Part shown: one piece after another, positions 16,840-25,785 of the stretch
Layout of the letters: each line of letters begins with the position of its first letter
Numbering within the stretch: the first letter of the stretch is position 1
Assembly: GCA_965221345.1 (NCBI GenBank)
Contig: CBDCSD010000001.1
Span: 1,550,001 to 1,614,000 of the forward strand
Source of the DNA: Bin5 sp965221345
Lineage (GTDB): Bacteria > Chloroflexota > Anaerolineae > Caldilineales > Caldilineaceae
Reading direction: 5' to 3'
Length of the DNA stretch: 64,000 nt
Made by a program: the position numbers and the translations under genes
The notes under the pieces: model-generated
Databases searched by the model: none
What the model was told of the DNA's origin: nothing
Seen by the model: only the letters and a program-made list of their open reading frames with translations

Positions 16840-18021
16840 TCACAGTTCGCTCCCCCGCCTGATAGCATCTGCGCCGAACCGCTTTCGCAGCATCTGCACT
16901 GCCTCGTTTAACTGTTCCTCCTTCGCCTGCGCCTCCGCGTCCGCCGGCAAGTCAAAAATGCTCATCTGCCGGACCGCCGCCACCAGTCCGCTGCAACCTA
17001 CGCCTATCAGCCGCACCGCCGTACCTCCAGGCCGCAGGGCCGTCAGCAAGTCCAGGGCGATGCGGGCGATTTCGTCTTCGTCGTCCAGCGGCTGCGCTAC
17101 AGTGGTCTGGCGAGTGCGTGTCGTGAAATCGGCCCAGCGCAGCTTCACTGTGACCGTGCGTGCCGAAAAGCCGTTGCGTCGCAAACGAGCCCCCACCTCG
17201 GCGGCCTGCTGCCGTAACGCCCGCCGCAACGTCTCCGTATCCTCGACGTCCTGCGCGAAGGTCGTCTCCTGGCTTATAGATTTGGCCTCCCGCTCGGTTA
17301 CAACCGGCCGCTGGTCGATTCCCTGCGCTTGCGTTCGGAGATCATGCCCCAGTTTGCCGAACTGTCGCGCCAGTTCTTCCGGCGCCGCCGCCAAAACATC
17401 GCCGACCTTGTGAATGCCTATCTCAGCCAGCCGCTCCCGTGTGCGCGGCCCAACCCCCCACAACGCGTCCACCGGCAACGGCGCCAGGAACTCGGCCTCC
17501 CGGCCCGGCGGGACAACCTGAATCGCCCTGGGATAGCCATCGGTCTGAACCGCGGCTTTGCCGACGTCAGTGGCGATCTTGGCGACCAGCTTATTCGTTG
17601 CCACCCCCAAAGAGGAGGGCAGCCCCAGAGTTTCCTCGACCTGCGACTGCAGCTTCCGTGCCAGTGCAGTGGCATATTCGCGCCGCTCTGTTACGTCAAG
17701 GAACGCTTCGTCGATCGAGATCTGCTCCACCAGCGGTGTCACACTGTGCAGAATCTCCATCACCCGCATGGAGACCTGACCGTACGCCCTCATGTCCGGC
17801 GGCAAAATGCGTAGCTGCGGGCACAAGCGCACCGCCTGCGCCATGCCCATCGCTGAACGGACGCCGAAACGCCGTGCCGCGTACGAACAGGAGGCGACAA
17901 CGCCCCGGCTCTCTGGCCGGCCGCCCACTGCAAAGGGTGTCCCCTTCAACCCTGCATGTCGCTGCTCTTCGACCGCACAGTAGAAGGCGTCGAGATCGAA
18001 GTGGAGAATTTTGCGTACCAT
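16840..18021 (-). CDS. dinB: DNA polymerase IV (Y-family translesion polymerase)
   Basis: An error-prone polymerase that copies past damaged bases. In the 393 residues, HFDLDAFYCAVE carries the first catalytic Asp, SIDEAFLDV near residue 95 carries the Asp-Glu pair, a helix-hairpin-helix segment follows (VDALWGVGPRTRERL), and then the little-finger domain. QMSIFDL near the C-terminus is a sliding-clamp binding motif. The start at 18021 (MVRKILHF) matches the family. The frame also allows an ATG at 18054, adding 11 residues; neither has a clear ribosome site. It lies alone between the GNAT and a divergent permease gene. Confidence 0.93.
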   Translation of the reverse strand: MVRKILHFDLDAFYCAVEEQRHAGLKGTPFAVGGRPESRGVVASCSYAARRFGVRSAMGMAQAVRLCPQLRILPPDMRAYGQVSMRVMEILHSVTPLVEQISIDEAFLDVTERREYATALARKLQSQVEETLGLPSSLGVATNKLVAKIATDVGKAAVQTDGYPRAIQVVPPGREAEFLAPLPVDALWGVGPRTRERLAEIGIHKVGDVLAAAPEELARQFGKLGHDLRTQAQGIDQRPVVTEREAKSISQETTFAQDVEDTETLRRALRQQAAEVGARLRRNGFSARTVTVKLRWADFTTRTRQTTVAQPLDDEDEIARIALDLLTALRPGGTAVRLIGVGCSGLVAAVRQMSIFDLPADAEAQAKEEQLNEAVQMLRKRFGADAIRRGSEL

Positions 18022-18231
18022 CGGAGTGGCTTTCGGCAACTTCCCAATACGCATGATTCACAAGCCCATCTGTATTTTAGCACAGCAGCCCCTTACCCTT
18101 CTGGCGCCATTCGCCAAGGCCGGATATGATGAACAGAGCGGGACAAGGATGCGTGTCGCCGGCACAGTGGCAGCCTGGGCACGAGATGGTCTCCCTCCTC
18201 ATTTCTCGCTCCCCATGCAGAGGTAGATGCG

Positions 18232-19191
18232 ATGACGGAATTGCCGCGCAGAAGTCGCGTAGCCATGATCTGGTCAGGCGGCGGCGGGGGACAGGTTGGC
18301 AGCGCACGTGGAATAACCCTACTGGTCAGCCTGTTGATGATCGACAGCCTGCACTATGTCTTTGCCCGCCTCGTCTTTCCATACATCGAGCCGGGGCTGG
18401 GCGCCTTCTATGTGATTGCATTCGCCGCGCTGGAAGTTGGCCTACTCGGCCTTTTTAGGCGAAGGTTGCGTTTGGCGCCCCTGCGTCGAATGTGGCCGAC
18501 GTTCCTGGCAATCGGACTGTGCGTTGCGGTCAGCACCAACCTCAACTACGCGGCAATGGCCTATATCGACCCGGGCGTCGCCGCCTTGGTGGGCAAGATG
18601 ACCGTACTCTTCAGCCTGGGCTTTGGCCTCCTGTGGCTGGGGGAACGCTTCAGCCTGTGGCAAGGAGTTGGTTCTGCGATCGCCGTGGTCGGACTGGCCG
18701 CAATTTCATTCCAGCCGGGGGACTACCTGGGACTCGGCGCGCTGATGATACTCCTCTCCACCTTTATCTATGCGTTGCACGCCGCTCTCACCAAGCGCAA
18801 CATGGGTGAAGTCGATTTGCTCAACTTCCTTTTCTACCGCCTCCTGTTGACCGCGGCGTTCCTTGCTCTCTTCAACATAGCCCGCGGCGATATGGCCCTG
18901 CCACCCAGCAACGCACTGCCTATCTTACTGCTGGTCGCCACCGTCGATGTCGTCATCAGCCGGTTCCTGTACTACTGGGCACTGCGCCAACTCGACATGA
19001 GCGTCTTCGCGGTGGCCCTGGCAGTCAGCCCGGTGGCAACAGTCGTTTGGTCTCAGTTCCTGTTCGACGTCTTCCCCACTGTTCAGCAACTGCTGGGCGG
19101 TATCGGTATACTGTTCGGCGCAGCATTGGTCACTGCCGCGCCGGTGTGGCAACGTAGGCGGCGTCGGGCCGCACTCGCCGCGGACGCATGA
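18232..19191 (+). CDS. EamA-family (DMT superfamily) permease
   Basis: A 319-residue membrane protein with about ten hydrophobic helices in two EamA repeats. The first includes NLNYAAMAYIDPGVAALVGK and LWLGERFS; the second includes ISRFLYYWALRQLDMSVFA and a closing helix rich in Gly. This is the drug/metabolite transporter fold; the substrate is unknown. AGAGGT about eight bases upstream supports the ATG at 18232. The N-terminus has a Gly-rich loop before the first helix. Divergent from dinB and convergent with rsmI. Confidence 0.85.
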   Translation: MTELPRRSRVAMIWSGGGGGQVGSARGITLLVSLLMIDSLHYVFARLVFPYIEPGLGAFYVIAFAALEVGLLGLFRRRLRLAPLRRMWPTFLAIGLCVAVSTNLNYAAMAYIDPGVAALVGKMTVLFSLGFGLLWLGERFSLWQGVGSAIAVVGLAAISFQPGDYLGLGALMILLSTFIYALHAALTKRNMGEVDLLNFLFYRLLLTAAFLALFNIARGDMALPPSNALPILLLVATVDVVISRFLYYWALRQLDMSVFAVALAVSPVATVVWSQFLFDVFPTVQQLLGGIGILFGAALVTAAPVWQRRRRRAALAADA

Positions 19192-19537
19192 GCAGCCTAA
19201 GCCAGGAAACGTGGAAGTTACCTGACAAGTACACCATACCTCGTGCCGATGAATCTTGAGAGTCAACACACTGCAAAGACCACTCGTCAAGTCCAAGCGG
19301 GACATTCCTCAGTGTACGCAGGCTAAGACAGGCACGCGTGGCTTCTTGTTAGGTTACACTCTTCATTCAGGAGAACAGCGGACCAGCCCAAAAGGCTTAC
19401 GACTGTTACGCCGGAATGCAGTTCTGGGGCGAGTTATCTCGCCAGATGGTTGAGAACACCAACAGGGAAGTTAGAGGGCATTTGAGAGTGGAGAAGATTG
19501 ATCCCCTGAAGTTCATGGGCTTCAGGGAGGCTACAGC
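19192..19537. other. Convergent intergenic region with a stem-loop
   Basis: No credible gene. CCCTGAAG (19504-19511) pairs perfectly with CTTCAGGG (19520-19527) around an 8-base loop close to the rsmI stop. There is no T-run on either side, so any terminator role is uncertain. Small open frames here lack start signals. Confidence 0.5.
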
Positions 19538-20203
19538 TCAACGGCGACCGCCGATTACAACCATAAACTCTCCTTGCAGTTTCTTACCTGCTACCTCCTC
19601 CAGCAAAGCAGAAACAGTTCCCCGTTGCACTCGTTCGTACAGCTTTGTCAGATCGTTGGCCAGGGCTGCCGGCCGGTCTCCGTAAACGGCCAGTGCATCG
19701 GTCAGGAAAGCTGCCAGCCGGTGTGGGCTCTCGTAAAAGACGAGCGTGTGGGGCGAGGCTGCGTCCAATTCAAGGAAACGACGCCGCGCGGCGGATTTGC
19801 GAGGTGCGAATCCGCGAAAAGTAAAACTGTGCAGGGGCAGCCCGGAGAGAATCAGCGCAGTGATCAAACCGGTCGGTCCCGGAATCGCAGAGAAAGGAAG
19901 CCCCTCCTCCAGCGCTCCCCGCACCACGGAAAAGCCGGGGTCGGAGATGCCTGGAGTGCCCGCATTCGTCACTACTGCGACAGACCGCCCGCTCCGCAGC
20001 GCACCTATGATGCGCTCCACAGCCTGCCGTTCATTGTGCTCGTGGTAGGAAAACTGAGGAGTGTCGATGCCGTGATGCTTGAGCAACCGTCCTGTCTTGC
20101 GCGTGTCCTCCGCCGCTATCAGATCGACCGAGCGCAGAGTCTCCAGGGCGCGTAGAGTAATATCACCGAGATTTCCGATTGGTGTGGCAACTAGATAGAG
20201 CAT
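19538..20203 (-). CDS. rsmI: 16S rRNA (cytidine(1402)-2'-O)-methyltransferase
   Basis: A SAM-dependent tetrapyrrole-methylase-fold enzyme that 2'-O-methylates C1402 of 16S rRNA. Signatures are LYLVATPIGNLGDIT at the N-terminus, AEDTRKTGRLLKH, VTNAGTPGISDPG (SAM site; most members have SDAGTPG) and IPGPTGLITALILSGLP. The C-terminus has VFYESPHRL and a DLTKLYERV segment. The length (221) is on the short side because the C-terminal extension seen in some members is absent. It starts with ATG at 20203, divergent from the three-gene cassette. Confidence 0.93.
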   Translation of the reverse strand: MLYLVATPIGNLGDITLRALETLRSVDLIAAEDTRKTGRLLKHHGIDTPQFSYHEHNERQAVERIIGALRSGRSVAVVTNAGTPGISDPGFSVVRGALEEGLPFSAIPGPTGLITALILSGLPLHSFTFRGFAPRKSAARRRFLELDAASPHTLVFYESPHRLAAFLTDALAVYGDRPAALANDLTKLYERVQRGTVSALLEEVAGKKLQGEFMVVIGGRR

Positions 20204-20269
20204 GTCAACCTGTTAGAGTTAGAGGTCCGATTCTTCCCTCAATTTGACATTGTAGTAAGGGATACGTAT

Positions 20270-20298
20270 TTGACAATGGCTTGAAGCAGGAGTATATT
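20270..20298 (+). promoter_or_regulatory. Sigma-70 promoter of the three-gene cassette
   Basis: TTGACA (20270-20275) and TATATT (20293-20298) with a 17-base spacer, about 55 bases before the first start codon. A second TTGACA at 20244-20249 lacks a good -10 partner. AAAGGG at 20349-20355 is the ribosome site for the first gene. Confidence 0.75.
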
Positions 20299-20362
20299 TC
20301 CGCCAATAGCGTATAAGTGATATGGTTTGCTTCCAGTCGGGTTGAGTTAAAGGGTTTAAGTG

Positions 20363-21031
20363 ATGAAGTCATCTGATTTCTATTTGCACGAGGTTGCGGC
20401 CGTAATTCTATCAGACGAAACGCAAAAGCATGACTATTCGAACATCCATCACCGATTCTTAGTGTCCAGGGGAGTTATTCCTAGTGATTGGGAGCCACAG
20501 GATTCATTGATCTCACCTCCACACTCTAGGATTGACTACGAGAACGGTGTGCAATTAGCAGTGAACAGAGAAGTGTTACAAATCTCTCATACTCGAGAAT
20601 CACAATTTGATAAGAACTATGAGACTTACGATATAGCAGTCAAATATTTGGCTTCAATGGAACCTATTAAATACAACGGCTTTGGCATGAATTGGACTGT
20701 AGTGGCCCTTTGTCATGAGGACTCAGCAAACTGGATTCAAAAGCATTTCTTCCGCTCTGGAATCATATCACTGGATTGGCAGAGTTTTCAAGCAAGGCCC
20801 CAGATAGGATTCGTCGTGGATGGTGTTGAACTAGGCCTAATCTTTACCGCTACCCAGGCAATAGCAAGAGAAGAAACAACACCGGAAGCCGTTCGTATTG
20901 ACTGTGTAGTTTCGCATGATAGTCTCTCCCAGAAGGACGAGCTAATTAGAGAAATGTCCAATTGGCAAGGGTATGAAGAGATTGTGCTCTTTCACTTGAA
21001 GTCTCTTATGGGGATTGAACAAGATGACTAG
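20363..21031 (+). CDS. Uncharacterised protein, first gene of AT-rich cassette
   Basis: A 222-residue soluble protein that I cannot name. The ATG at 20363 is chosen over the GTG three bases before it because AAAGGG is well spaced. Visible features are a mixed alpha/beta sequence without membrane segments and a central NYETYDIAVKYLASM helix, then PIKYNGFGMNW. The last resembles the G-x-N-F/W motif I recall from small uncharacterised proteins in which a helix is followed by a Pro-Val-x-x-x-Gly-x-Asn strand. The C-terminus is acidic. It overlaps the next gene by 8 bases. Base composition is clearly AT-richer than the surrounding genes, which suggests recent transfer. Confidence 0.72.
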   Translation: MKSSDFYLHEVAAVILSDETQKHDYSNIHHRFLVSRGVIPSDWEPQDSLISPPHSRIDYENGVQLAVNREVLQISHTRESQFDKNYETYDIAVKYLASMEPIKYNGFGMNWTVVALCHEDSANWIQKHFFRSGIISLDWQSFQARPQIGFVVDGVELGLIFTATQAIAREETTPEAVRIDCVVSHDSLSQKDELIREMSNWQGYEEIVLFHLKSLMGIEQDD

Positions 21032-21980
21032 AAACTATGGCATTTGCGGACAGGCAGAAACTAAGGCGTTTCGAGTGTTCTCCGGATCAGGTGCCTTCCA
21101 AGCCTGTAAGTATATGACTCAAATTGAAATCGATCGGGACAACACAGGTGTCACGCTAACCTCATTGGATCTTGTGGAACATGACTGGCATGACACACAT
21201 CTTGATTCCAAGGCACTAGAATGGGCTTCTAAATTTCTTTACACTACGGACAATGTCCAGATACAGTACAAGGATAGGCAGGTAGAGGGAATTGATTTTG
21301 AATGCTTGTTGCCAAAATACTCATGGGGAACTAAAGCCGAAAGAAACCTACAGAACCTCCTTTCAAAATTCTTAAGGCACTTTTCTTTCGAGAGGAAGGC
21401 GTTTGATTCTGGTCATCGAATGTCATTCGACGGACTTAACTTGTCCGATTACCCGGCTGAAATTGTTAAGGACAAAGTCGAGCAGGTAAATGAACGAGTC
21501 TTATCTCTAAAAACTCAGGATGAAATCCTGGACCTTTTGGCAGAATACAATTATGGGGAGCATATTAACGAATTTCGCCGATACTTAGGAGAACGTGGAG
21601 ATCATATCGAGAATGAGGAGAATCCTAATATCGACTATGAATCGTTACAGGCTGCGGCAAAATTTCTTCTTGTACATTCTGACATCAATTATTCTGGATT
21701 GAGAGCCGACTCTGACGGTCACATAGATATCGAATGGTGCTTATCTTCCGAAAACATTGAAGATGATCCAGACGATTCTACATTCTGGGGCGATGGCGAA
21801 GGAGCTATGGCTATTAAATTCATATCGGGCGATGCTATAGAGTTTGCTCTGCTGTCAGGACCATATGGACAGAAGAAGAGAGCGGAGAGGATCAACATTA
21901 GTGGAGTGTTGTCACACAGCAAAATGAACTGCATGATTCGGATGTTCATCAGCAGGATGATTCCATATGACTTGGAGTAA
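21024..21980 (+). CDS. Uncharacterised protein with two similar helix-strand units, second gene of cassette
   Basis: 318 residues, soluble, function unknown. Two segments look alike: DSKALEWASKFLYTT followed by IDFECLL near residues 65-95, and DYESLQAAAKFLLVH followed by HIDIEWCL near residues 205-235. Each has an amphipathic A-x-x-F-L helix and then a strand ending in F/I-E-W or F-E-C. This pattern resembles a common small uncharacterised protein family (an Ala/Leu helix, then dG-x-I-x-l-E-W). The ATG at 21024 overlaps the preceding TAG (an upstream TTG is less likely). Its own stop overlaps the next start by 14 bases. The DNA is AT-rich. Confidence 0.72.
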   Translation: MTRNYGICGQAETKAFRVFSGSGAFQACKYMTQIEIDRDNTGVTLTSLDLVEHDWHDTHLDSKALEWASKFLYTTDNVQIQYKDRQVEGIDFECLLPKYSWGTKAERNLQNLLSKFLRHFSFERKAFDSGHRMSFDGLNLSDYPAEIVKDKVEQVNERVLSLKTQDEILDLLAEYNYGEHINEFRRYLGERGDHIENEENPNIDYESLQAAAKFLLVHSDINYSGLRADSDGHIDIEWCLSSENIEDDPDDSTFWGDGEGAMAIKFISGDAIEFALLSGPYGQKKRAERINISGVLSHSKMNCMIRMFISRMIPYDLE

Positions 21981-22428
21981 CCTTGGACACGGGGATGAGT
22001 TACCAGGTTGTTATGATGTGGCCCGGTACTGCTTCAATGGGACGATTAGAAAGGTGCAAGGAAAACCCCATGTCGTAGCCCGTGCGTTTGAAAAAGGAAG
22101 GGACAAGAAAGCGAATATCTCCTTAAGTGTCATGAATTTCTTCCATTCCCGAGATAAGGAAGTCATTTGGGAGGTGTGTAAGTACAGAGGGGGACTCATA
22201 GTATGCGAAAAGGGAAACTATCTAAAGCTGAAAGTTGACCGGATCACCCAGCAATTGCAGGAGGCTACCAACAGATACTATCCTGTTATCTTCACACCTT
22301 TCCGACGAAATCCAGCCCATGCTACGATCTATCCTGGTGACCTGCAGATCTCAGTTTCGCTTGCCGTCTTGGCAAATCAAGAGGGCGAAATCTTACCAGT
22401 CCCCAGCCCGATACCAGACCCCTTCTAA
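21967..22428 (+). CDS. Uncharacterised small protein, third gene of cassette
   Basis: 153 residues, basic in the middle and Pro-rich at the end. The N-terminal DVARYCFNGTIRKV, then VVARAFEKG and NISLSVMNFF, recalls a family of small uncharacterised proteins with an R-Y-C motif and a later A-F and S-V-N segment. Such genes often sit beside a partner like the second gene of this cassette. That is a recollection of pattern, not a search result. The start codon lies inside the preceding gene, giving coupled translation. No membrane segment or known catalytic motif is visible. A toxin-antitoxin or defence role is possible but not shown. Confidence 0.7.
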   Translation: MTWSNLGHGDELPGCYDVARYCFNGTIRKVQGKPHVVARAFEKGRDKKANISLSVMNFFHSRDKEVIWEVCKYRGGLIVCEKGNYLKLKVDRITQQLQEATNRYYPVIFTPFRRNPAHATIYPGDLQISVSLAVLANQEGEILPVPSPIPDPF

Positions 22429-22516
22429 AGAAATATCAATCTGATGCTTGACGGCTCCTTCCCTGCCTATAGTTCAGATTGACCACCATCTACCGCGACG
22501 TGAGCATACTGCAAGT

Positions 22517-23698
22517 TTATCCCTGCTCCGCGGCCGCGAAATCTTCAATCGCGGCGAACAGGCGCTCCAGGTCGGAAGGCCACACCTCGCCCATATGGCC
22601 AATGCGGAAGGCTTTGCCCTTGTAAGGACCGTACCCGTCGGCGATCTGCATGTCCCGCTCGCCCAGGAAACGGTTGAGCCCGCCGATATCTAAGCCCCTG
22701 CTGTTCTCGACAGCCGTCACAGTATCGGACTCATACCCGGTTTCCGCCATCAGGCCAAAGCCGTTAGCGACAGCCCAGGCTCGGCTCATCTGCCCGCAGA
22801 AGGAGTGGCGGGCGTAGCGGGCATCCAGCCCCTCGGCGAAGATTCGATCCAGTTGTACGCTAAGCGCCCGTAGCAGAGAAATAGCCGGAGTGGCTGGCGT
22901 GGTGCTGCGCAGGCGGTATTTGTCGAGCTGCAGGAAGTCGAAATACCAGCCTCGATTGGAAACTGTCGCCGCGCGCGCCATCAAGCGGTCGCTGACCGCC
23001 GCGAAGGCCAATCCGGGCGGCACCGCCAAAGCCTTCTGCGAGGAAGTGAGCAGGAAATCTAGCCCCCAGGCATCGAAAGGCAACTTAACCCCGCTGAAAG
23101 AAGAAACCGCATCAACCAGGATCAGCGTGTCCGGGCTGACGCGGCGAACACATTCCGCGATGGCGTCGACCGGGCTGGCGACGCCGGTGCTTGTCTCATT
23201 GTGGACAAGCGTGATGGCATCGACCGCACCTCCATCAAGCTCTGCACTAAGGGCCTCCTCTACCTGCTCCAGCTTGACCGCCGTACACCAAGGCAGCTCA
23301 ACTGCAATCGCCTCCTTGCCGCACCCAACCGAGACATCATGCCATCGCTGGCTGAATGCGCCGTTCACAAAGTTGATTACACGCCCGTTGACCGCATTGA
23401 GGATGGCAGCCTCCTGTAAGCCGGAGCCCGAGGCCGCTACCGTGAAGACCCGCGCCGCGGTATGGTAAAGCTGCTGTAACTGTTCGCTGCACTTGCCGAA
23501 GAGCGATTCCAATTCGTCGCTGCGGTGGCCGATCATCGGCGCGGCCTGCGCGGCCAGCGTGTGCGGATGCACGTCGGTTGGGCCGGGCACGAACAACCGC
23601 TGCGGGGGCTTATCGGGCGGTGTCTCGAATCCGGCCCTCTGCCAGCCCTGTATCGACAATCCATCAGTATCCGTAGTCATGTTCACTGTCGCAGTCAT
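22517..23698 (-). CDS. Class V PLP aminotransferase (alanine-glyoxylate/serine-pyruvate type)
   Basis: Pyridoxal-phosphate enzyme of fold type I, 393 residues. RLFVPGPTDVHP opens the conserved domain, as in alanine-glyoxylate and serine-glyoxylate aminotransferases. GSGLQEAAI binds the cofactor phosphate, LVDAVSSFSGVKLPF holds the cofactor Asp, and SSQKALAVPPGL has the Schiff-base Lys. The C-terminal domain ends with KAFRIGHMGEVWPSD, typical of the group. The N-terminus has about 30 extra residues before the conserved start. A phosphonate-type or amino-acid aminotransferase is equally possible. No operon partner is visible. Confidence 0.87.
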   Translation of the reverse strand: MTATVNMTTDTDGLSIQGWQRAGFETPPDKPPQRLFVPGPTDVHPHTLAAQAAPMIGHRSDELESLFGKCSEQLQQLYHTAARVFTVAASGSGLQEAAILNAVNGRVINFVNGAFSQRWHDVSVGCGKEAIAVELPWCTAVKLEQVEEALSAELDGGAVDAITLVHNETSTGVASPVDAIAECVRRVSPDTLILVDAVSSFSGVKLPFDAWGLDFLLTSSQKALAVPPGLAFAAVSDRLMARAATVSNRGWYFDFLQLDKYRLRSTTPATPAISLLRALSVQLDRIFAEGLDARYARHSFCGQMSRAWAVANGFGLMAETGYESDTVTAVENSRGLDIGGLNRFLGERDMQIADGYGPYKGKAFRIGHMGEVWPSDLERLFAAIEDFAAAEQG

Positions 23699-23812
23699 CT
23701 GATTCAGGTTCCTCGCTGGTCTTGTATGCTCCAGAGTTGGTAAAAGAAAGTCGGCACGGTGAAAGCCAGGCGGACGGTTCGAAATGTGTAACGGGGAGAA
23801 AGAAAAACTGCT

Positions 23813-24484
23813 CTACTCCTTCACTGGCTCCACACAGCCCGGCTCATCGTTGCGCGGGTTGTTGACAATTCTGCTGACAGCCACAGCCCGCATCGGCGCG
23901 CTGCTGAACGGCCGCATCAGGTGCAGCAGCGTATCCCCTTTCTGCAGACCTGGATCAAGCCACTCGTCAAAGTCCTGCGGTTCGAGAATGACCGGCATTC
24001 GGTCGTGGAGCGGCGTCATGAAACTGTTCGCTTCCGTCGTCAGGAGAGTGCAAGACTCAATAACCGAACCGTCTTGTTCCCAGTGTTCCCACAGACCGGC
24101 AATGCCAAAGACACCTCCGGACTCCAATCCGATCAGGTAGGGTTGCTTGCCGCCTTGTTCCTTTTTCCACTCGTAAAATCCGTCGGCGGGCACGATGCAG
24201 CGCCGGTACTTGAACGCGGCGCGGAAGGAGGGTTTTTGCGCGGCCGTTTCGGATCGGGCGTTGATCATCCGGCTGCCGATTTTAGGATCCTTGGCCCAGA
24301 AAGGGATAAGCCCCCAATTCAGGTAGGTCGCTTCCCGTAATCCACCATGTGGATTGGCGCGCACGGCCAGTACAGGTTGGGTCGGCGCAATGTTGTAGCG
24401 CGGCGCTGTAGTTGGTGGTTGCTCCAGATCAAACAGAGTTTGCAAATTCTGAGGCGAAGCCCGCAGGACAAATCGACCGCACAT
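23813..24484 (-). CDS. SRAP-domain protein (YedK/HMCES family)
   Basis: Forms a covalent link with abasic sites in single-stranded DNA through Cys2 and so protects them. The 223 residues show the full set of family motifs: MCGRF at the start, RYNIAPTQPV, LNWGLIPFWA, NARSETAAQKP with the active-site Asn and Glu, RRCIVPADGFYEWKK, and HDRMPVIL with the catalytic His. The start must be the ATG at 24484, so that Cys is residue 2 after Met removal; a codon one earlier would bury it. It stands alone, between an aminotransferase and a divergent phosphoesterase. Confidence 0.94.
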   Translation of the reverse strand: MCGRFVLRASPQNLQTLFDLEQPPTTAPRYNIAPTQPVLAVRANPHGGLREATYLNWGLIPFWAKDPKIGSRMINARSETAAQKPSFRAAFKYRRCIVPADGFYEWKKEQGGKQPYLIGLESGGVFGIAGLWEHWEQDGSVIESCTLLTTEANSFMTPLHDRMPVILEPQDFDEWLDPGLQKGDTLLHLMRPFSSAPMRAVAVSRIVNNPRNDEPGCVEPVKE

Positions 24485-24747
24485 CATCTACCCCCAAGAA
24501 ACGTATGAGCATCATGAGAACGCTACCGCTTATGCTATCGATCTTAGCTACTGGCCTTCTGCTTGTCAACTGACGGTGTCTGCAAGTGTGCATCCTGGAT
24601 TCTCCTGGCGAGAGCTAACAGTGCCGAGGCATCAGCCACCGCGTAGGCGCGATCTTCAGACCGCTCCCGTTTGACGGTTTTGTTTCCACCGGGTAGCATA
24701 GCGGGCAGAGTGCCGCAAAACGTCTGAGGCCAAACCACCTATTTCTT

Positions 24748-25785
24748 ATGCGACTGGCTGTCCTTGCCGACATTCACGGAAATCTGCCCGCGCTGCAAGC
24801 CGTCCAGGCCGAACTGGAACGGCTTCAGCCCGATTTCGTCATTCTCGACGGCGATCTGATCAATCCAATGCCGTTCAACAACGCCGTTGTCGACATTGTG
24901 CGCTCCTCCAACTGGGCTGTCGTGCGGGGCAATCACGAGTTCTACCTGCTCGATTATGGCACCGAGCGCGCACCCCAAGGCGCCGAAGACTCGGAACGCT
25001 GGGGCAGTCTTCACTGGTTGGTGAAGCAAATTGGGGCAGCGCAGGCCAACTTTCTGGCAGCCTTGCCCGATGAAATCAGTCTTCGATTTCCCGGTGTCCA
25101 GCCAATCCGTGTGGCCCACGGCGTGCCGGGGCGCAATCGAGTCGGCTTCTATCAGGCGATGCCAGCCGCAAAGATCCTCCCGGCGATCGATGCTATTGAG
25201 GAACGAAACATCATCTCTGCCCATACGCATGTGCAGGTAGACAGGCATCTATACAAGGCCGAGTCGGTGGACCCATTGACCGATCCACATGAAGGCCGAG
25301 CAGCCTTTGAAGACAGCAGCCCTAAACAGGCGAATGGGTCCATAGCGGCCCATCCCTCTCGGGTGGCGGGCGAACCCCGCCAATGGAGCCGTCACTGGCA
25401 TCTGATGAATCCCGGCAGCATCGGTCTCCCTCTTAACGGCGACACCGCCGCCCAGTTTGCGCTTATGGAGTCTGTTCAGGAAAGCGAACAACCGGGCGGC
25501 TGGAAAGTGCTACACCAGCGGGCGCCATACGACCGGGGTCCGGTGCTCGAGGCCTTTTCCGCCGAAGGGCTACTGGAGGCCGGCGGAGTAATCGCCCAGC
25601 TGTTTTACTGGGAACTTGTGACCGCCGAACCGGAAATTATCAACTACTTTCGCTGGTGTTGGTCCAACGGCCATGATCCGGATACGGCAGACATCCGGCA
25701 ATCCTTTGATGCCTACAGCGAAGCTACCGGACGAAATCAGTACGTAGAAGAGCGAGACCCGTTGAGGGCGGCACGGTCCACATGA
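24748..25785 (+). CDS. Calcineurin-like metallophosphoesterase, copy 1
   Basis: A two-metal phosphoesterase of the YfcE/MJ0936 kind, 345 residues. Metal motifs in order are LADIHGN, LDGDLIN, VRGNHEF, RVAHGVPG and SAHTHVQ. A long C-terminal part from about residue 190 contains MNPGSIGLPLNGD, which is usual where the fold closes, and then about 110 extra residues. A low-similarity loop (about 170-205) separates the H-T-H motif from the closing segment. The stop overlaps the ATG of copy 2 by four bases, so the two are co-translated. The substrate (cyclic nucleotide, phosphodiester or protein phosphate) is unknown. Confidence 0.88.
   Translation: MRLAVLADIHGNLPALQAVQAELERLQPDFVILDGDLINPMPFNNAVVDIVRSSNWAVVRGNHEFYLLDYGTERAPQGAEDSERWGSLHWLVKQIGAAQANFLAALPDEISLRFPGVQPIRVAHGVPGRNRVGFYQAMPAAKILPAIDAIEERNIISAHTHVQVDRHLYKAESVDPLTDPHEGRAAFEDSSPKQANGSIAAHPSRVAGEPRQWSRHWHLMNPGSIGLPLNGDTAAQFALMESVQESEQPGGWKVLHQRAPYDRGPVLEAFSAEGLLEAGGVIAQLFYWELVTAEPEIINYFRWCWSNGHDPDTADIRQSFDAYSEATGRNQYVEERDPLRAARST

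Noticed and set aside
24544..24738. A 64-codon minus-strand frame between the SRAP and phosphoesterase genes
   Set aside because: No ribosome site, no motif and no partner; I left it out as unsupported.
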